From Ruminococcaceae bacterium UBA1865 (GTDB lineage Bacteria; Bacillota; Clostridia; Oscillospirales; Acutalibacteraceae): a DNA stretch of 12,133 bases. The translations under genes were made by a program, and so were the position numbers. The DNA lies in contig DDHX01000042.1 of assembly GCA_002338255.1 (NCBI GenBank), positions 1 to 12,133 of the forward strand. The letters run 5' to 3'. Shown here one piece after another: positions 1 through 6,365 of this stretch (positions within the stretch are counted from its first letter, which is position 1; the number at the start of each line of letters is the position of its first letter). The notes beneath the pieces are model-generated. The model did not search any database. It saw nothing but the letters and a program-made list of their open reading frames with translations, and was not told the origin of the DNA.

Positions 1-223
1 CGAACAACATTAATTCTAAAATGTCAATTGAATATATTTTTACATTTCCCCCCCCAATTTCCGCGGCCAAAAAAAAAAAAAAGCCGATGCCGCAGCCGAT
101 GTCAGCCATCGAGTCATCTGTTTGATACCCAAGTGTTTTTAACGTATTACGTGGGGAAAGAAGACGCTTTCGGTCTTCGCTGTCAAGTTTTTTTCGGTTG
201 TTAGGGTCAAATTTATCTGCCAA
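1..223 (-). CDS. Class I SAM-dependent methyltransferase, N-terminal part (runs off the left edge)
   Basis: This is a partial gene: 74 codons are visible and the reading frame continues past base 1. The start is TTG at 223-221, preceded by GAGGG with a 5-nt gap. An in-frame TAA lies just upstream and there is no ATG before residue 39, so TTG is the only sensible start. The N-terminus (MADKFDPNNRKKLDSEDRKR) leads into the glycine-rich SAM-binding motif DIGCGIG at about residues 41-47. A second-strand motif, IYSID at about 63-67, ends in the acidic residue expected to bind the SAM ribose. This layout is typical of small methyltransferases of the UbiE/Methyltransf_25 type; the substrate cannot be told. 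It is the last visible gene of the TlpA/CcdA operon, 33 nt after the DUF6132 gene. Residues 48-52 (FFFFL) and 57-59 (GGG) are encoded by a 14-base and an 8-base homopolymer, but the frame stays open through both. Confidence 0.8.
   Translation of the reverse strand, partial: MADKFDPNNRKKLDSEDRKRLLSPRNTLKTLGYQTDDSMADIGCGIGFFFFLAAEIGGGNVKIYSIDILELMLF
48..82. repeat. Two homopolymer tracts (C8 and A14) inside the methyltransferase gene
   Basis: On the plus strand there are eight C at 48-55 and fourteen A at 69-82, only 13 bases apart. They lie inside the methyltransferase coding region, directly after the SAM-binding motif. At the lengths given, the gene remains in frame and the residues on both sides fit the family. 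A change of one base in either tract would break the gene. They may be slippage sites or sequencing artefacts; the sequence alone cannot decide. Confidence 0.85.
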
Positions 224-256
224 GTTATCCCTCTTTTACTAATTTATTTCGATTAC

Positions 257-418
257 TTAAAAGAATGAGCTGATCATAAAGCCCATTACGGCTCCGTAAA
301 TCATAGAGCCATATCGATTTGAAGTAATTGGACATGTTCCTGTGGGACATCCAACCTTTTTAAAATATAGAAGGCCTAACAGTCCACCAACGATTATACC
401 AGCAATCTTTATTCCCAA
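257..418 (-). CDS. DUF6132 family small membrane protein
   Basis: A 53-aa protein too short for most gene callers. The start is TTG at 418-416, with GGAGGC placed 7 nt upstream. An N-terminal hydrophobic helix (about residues 3-19) is followed by a short loop with two cysteines, GCPTGTCPITSNRYGSMIYG (Cys24, Cys29), and then a second hydrophobic segment to the end. The CPTGTCPITS core followed by a glycine/tyrosine-containing helix is what I recall of DUF6132, a family of roughly 50-80 aa with no known role. It lies 12 nt after the TlpA-like gene and before the methyltransferase gene, so it is probably translated from the same mRNA. The Cys pair next to TlpA and CcdA suggests a redox or metal role, but this is inference. 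Confidence 0.75.
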   Translation of the reverse strand: MGIKIAGIIVGGLLGLLYFKKVGCPTGTCPITSNRYGSMIYGAVMGFMISSFF

Positions 419-430
419 TGATATTGCCTC

Positions 431-1000
431 CTATTTTTTAATTGAGTTTATTCCAGCAATCAAAGTGCCCTCATCAATCGCACCTTGATATGCGTTTACA
501 ATGTTGCCTTCGGAGTCGATAAACAGCGTATCCGGAATGGATGAAATTCCATAGGCGTTGGAAGCCTGCTGTTCATTATCAAAGTAGATCGGAAGATCGA
601 ACGCTTGATCTTTGACGTATTTTTGTCCTTTTTCCTGAGTTTCACGCTGACCATCCACCAAATCGACCATCATAAACACGACATCATCTTTTACGTTTGC
701 ATATTGTGTGTTAAAATGCGGCATTTCGCCTTTGCAGGGAGGGCACCATGATGCCCAAAGGTTCAGTACGACCGGTTTCCCTTTAAAGTCAGACAGTTTG
801 ACCTTGTTGCCTTTTGTGTCATAGACCGTAAAATCAGGCGCCGGAGTTTTCTTGTCCGCTTGGGAGGAACTGCTCTTTGCTGGTTGATTTTCCTGACTCG
901 GTTTATAGTAATTGGATAAAGAGGTATATGCGAAATATGCGATGATCAAGAACACCGCAAATAAAATAATACCTAAAATTGTTTTTCTTTTTGTACTCAT
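431..1000 (-). CDS. Membrane-anchored TlpA/ResA-type thiol-disulfide oxidoreductase
   Basis: The 189-aa protein has an N-terminal signal anchor (about residues 8-27), a Ser/Gln-rich linker (about 32-52) and an extracytoplasmic thioredoxin-fold domain of the AhpC-TSA/Redoxin type. The active site is WCPPC (Cys86, Cys89), and the cis-proline loop is at SIPDT (Pro156). The family reduces disulfides outside the membrane, for example in apocytochrome c (ResA) or other exported proteins, and is itself kept reduced by CcdA. The CcdA gene lies directly upstream with a 9-nt gap. AGGGGGG stands 4 nt before the ATG. No cytochrome c synthesis genes are seen here, so the substrate is open. The cytoplasmic N-terminus is only a few residues. 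Confidence 0.92.
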   Translation of the reverse strand: MSTKRKTILGIILFAVFLIIAYFAYTSLSNYYKPSQENQPAKSSSSQADKKTPAPDFTVYDTKGNKVKLSDFKGKPVVLNLWASWCPPCKGEMPHFNTQYANVKDDVVFMMVDLVDGQRETQEKGQKYVKDQAFDLPIYFDNEQQASNAYGISSIPDTLFIDSEGNIVNAYQGAIDEGTLIAGINSIKK

Positions 1001-1009
1001 AAGTCCCCC

Positions 1010-1681
1010 CTAAAAAGTAAGCAAGGAAAGAAAGTATCCCATCAATCCTGTTGCCATTAATATACCGACGATAACAAGCAGTCCGCCCGATACCAGATTA
1101 AAAATTCGATAATTCTTTTTAATGAAATTGAAGGTTGATTTTAAGCGGTCAATCAAAATGCTGCTTGCGATAAAAGGAATACCCAGTCCAAGGGAAAAGC
1201 AGAGAAGCATAAGAATTCCTCTCAGGCTTTCGCCCCCCGAAGCAGCGAGCATTAAGGCGGAACCCAAAAACGCGCCTACACACGGAGTCCATCCAATTGA
1301 AAATACCACGCCGAACAGCACTGAGGATCCAAAACCTATGTTCACCGTCTTTATTTTTAACTGTCGATTCATATTAAGAAACGGAATCCGTATCAACTCG
1401 ATAAAGTTTAAACCAAACAGGATGACAATAATGCCAGACACTATATTTACGGCTGTGCGGTATTCTTTCAGAAAGCCTCCAACTGTTCCTGCAAACGCTC
1501 CAAGCGTTATAAAAACAAGAGTAAAACCTAAAACAAATCCGAGGGAATTGATAATGGCCGACTTCTTTTTTCCTTCGCTGCCTTGCCCTGCAAAGTAAGA
1601 GATATAAATCGGTAGCATCGGCAGAAGGCAGGGAGAAATAAATGTGATGATTCCTTCTAAAAATGAAATCAGATAATCCAT
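1010..1681 (-). CDS. ccdA: CcdA/DsbD-type transmembrane thiol electron carrier
   Basis: The 223-aa integral membrane protein has about six hydrophobic segments. It carries the family signature FISPCLLPMLPIYISYF near the N-terminus (Cys18) and a matching WTPCVGAFLGSAL in the middle (Cys134). These two membrane-embedded cysteines form the redox pair that passes electrons from cytoplasmic thioredoxin to an extracytoplasmic acceptor. The acceptor is most likely the TlpA-like protein encoded 9 nt downstream. The length matches stand-alone CcdA rather than full DsbD. The ATG at 1681 has GAGGGAG a few bases upstream. It follows the ferredoxin-like gene after 24 nt, so the three genes are probably one transcript. 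Confidence 0.93.
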   Translation of the reverse strand: MDYLISFLEGIITFISPCLLPMLPIYISYFAGQGSEGKKKSAIINSLGFVLGFTLVFITLGAFAGTVGGFLKEYRTAVNIVSGIIVILFGLNFIELIRIPFLNMNRQLKIKTVNIGFGSSVLFGVVFSIGWTPCVGAFLGSALMLAASGGESLRGILMLLCFSLGLGIPFIASSILIDRLKSTFNFIKKNYRIFNLVSGGLLVIVGILMATGLMGYFLSLLTF

Positions 1682-1705
1682 GTTATCTCCCTCGTTTCCT
1701 TACAA

Positions 1706-1891
1706 TTATTCCAGTACAAGTGCGCGCATGGGACAGTAATTTACACATTTTCCGCATTTGATGCATTTGTTCATGTCAACGTCAGGCGCATGAAAGCCTT
1801 TTTGTGTCAGGGCACCAACCGGGCAAACTTCAACCGAAGGGCAAGGGTGGTTTTGCGGACAATGGGCTGTCTTAACAACAAGAGATTTCAC
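1706..1891 (-). CDS. Small 4Fe-4S ferredoxin-like protein
   Basis: The 61-aa cytoplasmic protein starts at GTG (1891-1889), with GGAGG 9 nt upstream. The C-terminal half holds a standard [4Fe-4S] motif, CIKCGKCVNYCP (Cys43, 46, 49, 53). The N-terminal half has an unusual set, CPQNHPCPSVEVCP (Cys11, 17, 23), with C-x5-C-x5-C-P spacing instead of the classical pattern. Seven cysteines in total would allow one normal cluster using Cys23 and a second cluster that lacks a normal fourth ligand. It is the first gene of the ccdA/TlpA operon and could supply electrons to it, though a direct link between a ferredoxin and CcdA is inference. Similar small proteins are annotated only as 4Fe-4S binding. 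Confidence 0.85.
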   Translation of the reverse strand: MKSLVVKTAHCPQNHPCPSVEVCPVGALTQKGFHAPDVDMNKCIKCGKCVNYCPMRALVLE

Positions 1892-1924
1892 GTTACATTT
1901 CCTCCATAGTATAGTATGGTTTTT

Positions 1925-1953
1925 ATTATAGAGGATTTATAGTTTGTATTCAG
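1925..1953 (-). promoter_or_regulatory. Possible promoter of the ferredoxin-ccdA-TlpA operon
   Basis: On the minus strand a perfect TATAAT (1930-1925) lies about 35 nt before the GTG start. A weak CTGAAT is placed 17 nt further upstream. The 140-nt gap between the histidine kinase stop and this operon shows no convincing terminator, so read-through from the regulator operon is also possible. The 11-bp direct-repeat operator found upstream of three other genes is not convincingly present here. Confidence 0.35.
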
Positions 1954-2031
1954 TGATTAGGTCACACTCAATAGGAAGATTGATTTATGCCAAACAAAGT
2001 TTTTGCTTTATGAATGGGAAACACCTGTATT

Positions 2032-3471
2032 TTAAAATTGAAAGAGAAACTCCGTTCCTTGATTTATATTACTTTTTACGGCAATTTGGATACTGTGCCT
2101 ATCGGCAATTTGCTTTGCAATGGCAAGCCCAAGACCTGTACCGTTTTTATTTTCCTCTGACTTCACTTTATAAAAACGATCAAAAATGTACGGTAAATCT
2201 TCCTGTGCAATCCCAAGCCCATTATCCCGTATCGATATTGTTTTATCTTTTAGAGTCACAGCGATAACGCCGCCAAGAGGTGAAAATTTAATGGCGTTGT
2301 CAAGAATAATCAAAAGCATCTGCCGCAAGCGCCCATAATCGCCGACTATCGTGCACATCTGCATATCGAGTTCTTGTGTGATTTCAATATTTTTTAGTTC
2401 CGCCATACGGTGTGCACTGCGAAGTGCATCGCTGAGTACATCGCAAAGGCTGATTTCCTGCATTTCAATTTTGAAGTCTGTATTTTGCAGACGGGATAAA
2501 TCAAGTAAATCATTTACCAGCCTTTGCAGAAATATACTTTCACTTAGCATTTGGCGGTGATAGCTTTTTACTTGCTCGGGGTCGGTTACCACTTCGTCGC
2601 AAAGTGCTTCAAGAGAACCCCGAATAACGGTGACCGGAGTCCGGAGCTCATGCGAAATATTGGCTACAAAGTCGCGGCGAAGCTGGTCAAGCCGGTTGCT
2701 TTCTTGGCTGGCAAGATTAAGCCGCTCACTTAAAATATCAATCGTGGAGGCAAGTTCACCAATTTCATCTTTTTGCTTTACATTGGTTTTAACGCTGTAA
2801 TCGCCGTTTGCAAGCTGTAAGGCAGAATTTTTCATCTTTTTTAAAGGCTTTGTAAAAGCGACTGCAAGCGCAATGGATAAAAGAATGGATAACACAAGAG
2901 CCACAAAAATACTGACTGCCAAAATTCCGAATCCCTGTGTGATGGCTTCATTCATCCCCTCCACCGGTGAATGCAGCAGTAAAGCACCGATTACTTTTCC
3001 ACCTGACAGAATCGGTGTACCCACCGTTAAGGTAGGCGTGTTTAAAAGGTTGCTGAAGCCTTCGCTGAAGGTGGTTTTGCCCTGAAATACTTCTTTAACA
3101 ACCGTTTCTGCATCCTGTGGCAAATCAGCATAGTTATATTGCTGATTTTGCATGTGACCGGTTGTGATGAGTTGAAGGTTTTCGTCTACAATCCACACGT
3201 CGGTCATTGCAATTTTATCTAAAAAACGCAGATAGGCACCGTATCCCATCTGCCCGTTTCCCGCCATACCGCCACCAGAACCATTCGTTCCGCTCATGTA
3301 TTCTGAAAGGGTGCCTGCCATCGAAACCGCACGGTTTTGTAAATCAGTCTTGTGGAGTTCCATCGTGTGACTTTTGAAAAGTGTCATAAAGACGCTTCCT
3401 ATTATAATGGAGAACAAAAGAAGCGCGGCTGAAAAATACATTGTAAGCTTAAATGCAATTCTATTCTTCAT
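2032..3471 (-). CDS. Membrane sensor histidine kinase with HAMP domain
   Basis: The 479-aa protein has a first membrane helix (about residues 10-31), an extracytoplasmic sensor region of about 150 residues, a second helix (about 182-206) and a HAMP linker (about 206-255). Then come a HisKA domain with the phospho-accepting His274 (NISHELRTP) and a HATPase_c domain: N-box DNAIKFSP (391-398), G1 DNGLGI (416-421), F-box YIFDRFYK and G2 GTGLGLAIA (444-452). All catalytic motifs are intact. The sensor region resembles a small Cache-like fold (about 80-170) and opens with a Gly/Met-rich stretch, [19 protein letters not shown]. The ATG overlaps the end of the response regulator gene by 11 nt, so the two are translationally coupled partners. 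The signal is unknown. Confidence 0.93.
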   Translation of the reverse strand: MKNRIAFKLTMYFSAALLLFSIIIGSVFMTLFKSHTMELHKTDLQNRAVSMAGTLSEYMSGTNGSGGGMAGNGQMGYGAYLRFLDKIAMTDVWIVDENLQLITTGHMQNQQYNYADLPQDAETVVKEVFQGKTTFSEGFSNLLNTPTLTVGTPILSGGKVIGALLLHSPVEGMNEAITQGFGILAVSIFVALVLSILLSIALAVAFTKPLKKMKNSALQLANGDYSVKTNVKQKDEIGELASTIDILSERLNLASQESNRLDQLRRDFVANISHELRTPVTVIRGSLEALCDEVVTDPEQVKSYHRQMLSESIFLQRLVNDLLDLSRLQNTDFKIEMQEISLCDVLSDALRSAHRMAELKNIEITQELDMQMCTIVGDYGRLRQMLLIILDNAIKFSPLGGVIAVTLKDKTISIRDNGLGIAQEDLPYIFDRFYKVKSEENKNGTGLGLAIAKQIADRHSIQIAVKSNINQGTEFLFQF

Positions 3472-4156
3472 TTAATTTTCCCTCAAATTTGTATCCAACG
3501 CCCCATATGGTTTTAATTTCCCAGCTGTCATGAGCAAATTCATCAAGCTTTGCACGAAGGCGCTTAATATGGGAGTCAACCGTACGGTTGTCACCAAAAT
3601 AATCATATCCCCACAAACTGTTCAGCAGATTATCACGGGAAAACACCTTGTTTTTATTCGTGGCAAGTGTCCACAAAAGCTCAATTTCCTTTTTTGTCAA
3701 AGACACATTTTGCTTATTTATCATGACTACATAATCATCCAAATTGATATTTAGATTGTCGAAAGAATAAACTTGCTGCTTTTGTCCATCCGTGCGGGTT
3801 ATTCTTCTTAAAATTGCGCGCACTCTGGCCATGACCTCGCCCGGTGAAAACGGCTTTACGATATAATCGTCCGCACCGATATCAAGCCCCATGATTTTCT
3901 CAAAATCTTCCCCTCTTGCGGTAATCATGATAACCGGAACATTGGAAGTCTTGCGTATTTCCCGGCAAACTTCAAAGCCGTCCATTTTTGGCATCATAAC
4001 ATCAAGCAGAACAATATCGGGGGATATTTTTTGAAACAGGTCGATTGCTTCACGTCCATCCAGCGCAACTTTGGGCACGAATCCTTCTTTTTTAGCGTAT
4101 TCCTCTAAAATAGAAGTGATTTGTTTATTGTCATCTGCAATTAAAATGATTGGCAT
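3461..4156 (-). CDS. OmpR/PhoB-family response regulator
   Basis: The 231-aa protein has an N-terminal receiver domain with acidic residues Asp8/Asp9, phospho-acceptor Asp52 ([12 protein letters not shown]), Thr79 and Lys101 (VKPF). A C-terminal winged-helix DNA-binding domain (about residues 127-227) ends in the typical WGVGYKFEG. It is the cognate regulator of the kinase encoded immediately downstream. Members of this family usually bind tandem repeats spaced about 11 bp. Such a repeat is present in front of this gene and of two plus-strand genes, which points to autoregulation and to its targets. The start ATG has GGGGTGA upstream. The predicted -10 hexamer at 4202-4197 would give a leader of about 35 nt. 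Confidence 0.94.
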   Translation of the reverse strand: MPIILIADDNKQITSILEEYAKKEGFVPKVALDGREAIDLFQKISPDIVLLDVMMPKMDGFEVCREIRKTSNVPVIMITARGEDFEKIMGLDIGADDYIVKPFSPGEVMARVRAILRRITRTDGQKQQVYSFDNLNINLDDYVVMINKQNVSLTKKEIELLWTLATNKNKVFSRDNLLNSLWGYDYFGDNRTVDSHIKRLRAKLDEFAHDSWEIKTIWGVGYKFEGKLNEE

Positions 4157-4196
4157 AGAATCACCCCATAGTTTTCAATATCTGATTTATAACATT

Positions 4197-4226
4197 ATTA
4201 TAGAAAAAGACTGTGACAAAAATATG
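4197..4226 (-). promoter_or_regulatory. Operator copy A (11-bp direct repeat) and -10 for the response regulator operon
   Basis: On the minus strand, unit 1 CATATTTTTGT (4226-4216) is followed directly by unit 2 CACAGTCTTTT (4215-4205), and then by TATAAT (4202-4197). The second unit begins 13 nt before the -10. There is no good -35, which suits an activator-dependent promoter of the PhoB type. A run of A precedes unit 1, as in the other copies. The site points to autoregulation of the two-component system. Confidence 0.7.
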
Positions 4227-4267
4227 TTTTTTACGAACTGTTTGCCATGAATATAGAAAATAAAACA

Positions 4268-4297
4268 CACACTTTTGCCACATCCTCTTGATAAAAT
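4268..4297 (+). promoter_or_regulatory. Operator copy B (11-bp direct repeat) and -10 for the polyferredoxin genes
   Basis: Unit 1 CACACTTTTGC (4268-4278) abuts unit 2 CACATCCTCTT (4279-4289). TAAAAT at 4292-4297 begins 13 nt after the start of unit 2, the same geometry as the divergent copy A about 40 bp away. A predicted start of transcription near 4304 leaves a leader of roughly 47 nt. Bases 4256-4288 also align without gaps to 5692-5724 (copy C), beyond the repeat itself. Confidence 0.68.
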
Positions 4298-4350
4298 GCG
4301 GTTGCAACAATGTCATATCGTAACACAAATACAAGAGGAGGTTGCAGCTT

Positions 4351-5196
4351 ATGAAAATAAAAAAAAGCAAAGCAAGAACAGTCAGAACAATTACCCAGAT
4401 TTCCGTTTTTGTGATTGTATTTCTCATTTCAATTAGTAAATGGTTGAGCGAACAAGGATTTAAAATCCCGGTTCTACCGGACGCTTCCCTGCATGCGATT
4501 TGCCCGTTTGGCGGCGTAGCTACTATTTACGAATTTGCAGCATCGGGGAATTTCATACAAAAGATTCACAGTTCCGCATTTATTCTGATGATTCTGGGTG
4601 TGATTGTTGCAATTTTGTTTGGCGCGATTTTTTGCGGCTATATCTGCCCGTTTGGAACCTTTCAGGAGTGGATTGGGAAAATAGGACGAAAGCTTTTCCC
4701 TAAAAAGTATAACCACTTTGTGCCGAAAAAGTTGGATCATCTTCTGCGATACTTAAGATATGGGGTTTTAGCGATGGTGCTTTACAATACTGCCGTAACA
4801 GCTAAGCTGGTTTTTCAAGCCGTTGACCCCTATTATGCACTGTTCAACTTTTTTACAAATGAAGTTGCTGTTACAGCGTACATAGCCCTTGGCGTCATCA
4901 CGGTTCTTTCTCTATTTATTGAAAGACCATGGTGCAAGTATTTTTGCCCGTATGGCGCGCTGCTTGGACTGTTTAACTTGATCAGCATTTTCAAAATACG
5001 GCGAAATAAAAACACCTGCATTGGATGCAAACAGTGTGATAACACCTGCCCAATGAATATTGAAGTATCCAATACAAACACAGTAAAAAACCATCAGTGT
5101 ATCAACTGCCACCAATGCACCAGTGAAATGGTATGCCCGGTGCAAAACACCGTCACTATTTCTACAAAAGCGGGAGGGGATTCATTTGAAAATTAA
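4351..5196 (+). CDS. NapH/NosR-like membrane polyferredoxin (4Fe-4S binding)
   Basis: The 281-aa membrane protein has roughly five hydrophobic segments and a cytoplasm-facing C-terminal ferredoxin region. Membrane-flanking motifs are ICPFGG (Cys51), CGYICPFGTFQEW (Cys95, Cys99) and CKYFCPYGAL (Cys195, Cys199), the C-x3-CP signature of NapH/NosR/YccM proteins. The ferredoxin part holds CIGCKQCDNTCP (Cys223, 226, 229, 233) and CINCHQCTSEMVCP (Cys250, 253, 256, 262). The last spacing is x5 instead of x3. The family passes electrons across the membrane to an extracytoplasmic partner. I chose ATG 4351: AGAGGAGG ends 9 nt upstream, whereas the TTG at 4342 directly abuts that site. It overlaps the next gene by 11 nt and sits behind operator copy B. 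Confidence 0.88.
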   Translation: MKIKKSKARTVRTITQISVFVIVFLISISKWLSEQGFKIPVLPDASLHAICPFGGVATIYEFAASGNFIQKIHSSAFILMILGVIVAILFGAIFCGYICPFGTFQEWIGKIGRKLFPKKYNHFVPKKLDHLLRYLRYGVLAMVLYNTAVTAKLVFQAVDPYYALFNFFTNEVAVTAYIALGVITVLSLFIERPWCKYFCPYGALLGLFNLISIFKIRRNKNTCIGCKQCDNTCPMNIEVSNTNTVKNHQCINCHQCTSEMVCPVQNTVTISTKAGGDSFEN

Positions 5197-5665
5197 ATCG
5201 CAAACCACGATTATCATTGCAGTTTGCATTGTATTGGTCGGAATTGGACTTACTTCCGCATTCGGCTTGTGGACCACACAGTCAACCAAAATCCCAGACA
5301 AATTGAGTCAGACCGAGAATTCCCCAAAATATGATCCCGCCGATATTCGGGGCTCTTACACCTTTTCAGAGATCAGCGATCTGTTCAATGTTCCGATTGA
5401 CGACTTAGCAGCTGCTTTTTCTGTGAACCCCAATGATGCCAAAGAGTTTAAATGCAAAGACTTAGAAAAGATTTTTTCAAACGCGCCCAATGAAATAGGA
5501 ACCGGTTCTGTAAGAATGTTTGTAGCATTTTACCACGGTTTACCTTACGATCTGAACGAAACTACTTATGTGCCGGATCATGCGGCACAGATATTAAAGC
5601 AGCAATCAAGCATCACGCCGGAACAGCTTTCTTACCTCAAAAACCACACGGTCTCCGTTTCATAA
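5186..5665 (+). CDS. Membrane-anchored partner protein of the polyferredoxin (unnamed domain)
   Basis: The 159-aa protein starts at TTG 5186, with GGGAGGGG ending 6 nt upstream. The longer upstream frame has no such site and lies inside the preceding gene. An N-terminal hydrophobic anchor (about residues 7-29) is followed by a polar linker and a soluble domain beginning DIRGSYTFSEISDLFNVP. It includes EIGTGSVRMFVAFYHGLPYD and ends in a helix with DHAAQILK. I recall similar segments fused to or encoded beside NapH-like membrane iron-sulphur proteins in anaerobes, but I know of no established function. The domain is predicted to face outside and has one cysteine (EFKCKD). The 11-nt overlap with the polyferredoxin gene argues that they act as one unit, perhaps delivering electrons to an external acceptor. 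Confidence 0.72.
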   Translation: MKIKSQTTIIIAVCIVLVGIGLTSAFGLWTTQSTKIPDKLSQTENSPKYDPADIRGSYTFSEISDLFNVPIDDLAAAFSVNPNDAKEFKCKDLEKIFSNAPNEIGTGSVRMFVAFYHGLPYDLNETTYVPDHAAQILKQQSSITPEQLSYLKNHTVSVS

Positions 5666-5703
5666 TTCCAATAGAAATCGCCATACAATTTGAAAATTAA
5701 AAA

Positions 5704-5738
5704 CACATTTTTGCCACACCTTTTCTGTATTCTATAAC
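5704..5738 (+). promoter_or_regulatory. Operator copy C (11-bp direct repeat) and promoter of the DUF2680 gene
   Basis: Unit 1 CACATTTTTGC (5704-5714) abuts unit 2 CACACCTTTTC (5715-5725). TATTCT (5728-5733) begins 13 nt after the start of unit 2, as in copies A and B. A better-looking TATAAC at 5733-5738 lies 16 nt after TTGCCA, so basal sigma-70 use is also possible. GCAACAA near the predicted transcript start (5743-5749) also occurs in copy B (4304-4310). Confidence 0.7.
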
Positions 5739-5796
5739 TATAGCAACAACAAGTTGTTATGCAGAAAAAATAAAAATAACAAGGAGGTCATTTTAA

Positions 5797-6246
5797 ATGA
5801 CAAAGCTTAAAAAAATCACAGCTATCGGAGCGATGGTACTCGTCATCGGCGCAACTTCACTAACCGCTTTTGCTGCTTCTAAGTACAATACACCGGCGGA
5901 GGCGGCAGCGGGACTAACCGGGAAAACGGTAGAAAGTGTAATCAACGAAAGATCGGAAACAGGCAAAACTTATGGTACAATTGCAAATGACGCAGGAAAA
6001 CTGACAGAGTTTAAAAATGAAGTTTTGGATATTAAAAAGGATGCCCTTGCTGAAAAAGTTGCAGCCGGAACAATGACACAGGAAAGAGCAGACCAAATTA
6101 TCACTGCAATAGAAGAAAATCAAGCAAACTGCGATGGCACAGGGTCGGCAAGAATCGGCCAGAAAATGGGCGCAGGGTTTGGCGGAATGAACGGCAGGGG
6201 ACAGGGCAGGGGTCAAGGGAATGGTTTAGGCTCTTGCACACAGTAA
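5797..6246 (+). CDS. Secreted DUF2680 (YckD-like) protein
   Basis: The 149-aa protein has a clear Sec signal peptide (basic MTKLKK, hydrophobic core, cleavage likely after AFA near residue 27). The mature part has a helical DUF2680-type domain: TPAEAAAGLTGKTVESVINE, then TGKTYGTIANDAGKLTEFK, then a helix with GTMTQERADQIITAIEENQ, and NCDG. The tail (about 118-149) is rich in Gly, Arg and Gln (GGMNGRGQGRGQGNG) and ends in SCTQ. Two cysteines, in NCDG and SCTQ, could form a disulfide outside the cell, fitting a TlpA/CcdA neighbourhood; this is inference. The function of the family is unknown. GGAGGT stands 8 nt before the ATG. It is the last gene of the proposed regulon and is followed by a strong hairpin. 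Confidence 0.82.
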   Translation: MTKLKKITAIGAMVLVIGATSLTAFAASKYNTPAEAAAGLTGKTVESVINERSETGKTYGTIANDAGKLTEFKNEVLDIKKDALAEKVAAGTMTQERADQIITAIEENQANCDGTGSARIGQKMGAGFGGMNGRGQGRGQGNGLGSCTQ

Positions 6247-6258
6247 TCAAAATTTAAA

Positions 6259-6326
6259 TGATTGAAATAACACAGCCGGCAAGGTAATTATAGACCTTGC
6301 CGGCTGTGCTTTGTGTATTTCAATCA
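6259..6326. terminator. Bidirectional terminator between convergent genes
   Basis: CACAGCCGGCAAGGT (6271-6285) pairs perfectly with ACCTTGCCGGCTGTG (6294-6308) across an 8-nt loop. An outer pair, TGATTGAAAT (6259-6268) with ATTTCAATCA (6317-6326), extends it. It lies between the plus-strand DUF2680 gene and the minus-strand thioredoxin-like gene. The U-run is poor on either side, so termination rests on stem strength. Confidence 0.75.
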
Positions 6327-6365
6327 CTTACTTCAGTTCAATCAATCAGAAAATTGTCAGTTGAA

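Noticed and set aside
48..223. Frameshifted methyltransferase pseudogene
   Set aside because: Careful reading shows one continuous frame from the TTG through both homopolymers with motif spacing typical of the family, so it is intact as far as visible.
1122..1598. Long plus-strand open frame opposite ccdA
   Set aside because: It is antisense to a gene with clear CcdA motifs and encodes a low-complexity, basic/proline-rich product with no recognisable domain.
1931..1960. Possible fourth copy of the 11-bp direct repeat ahead of the ferredoxin-ccdA operon
   Set aside because: Only scattered matches (ACT repeated at 11-bp distance) and no CAYAYTTTTGY unit, so it is not counted.
4161..4427. Minus-strand open frame across the divergent promoter region
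   Set aside because: It covers operator copies A and B and the start of the polyferredoxin gene, and has no ribosome site or family motif.
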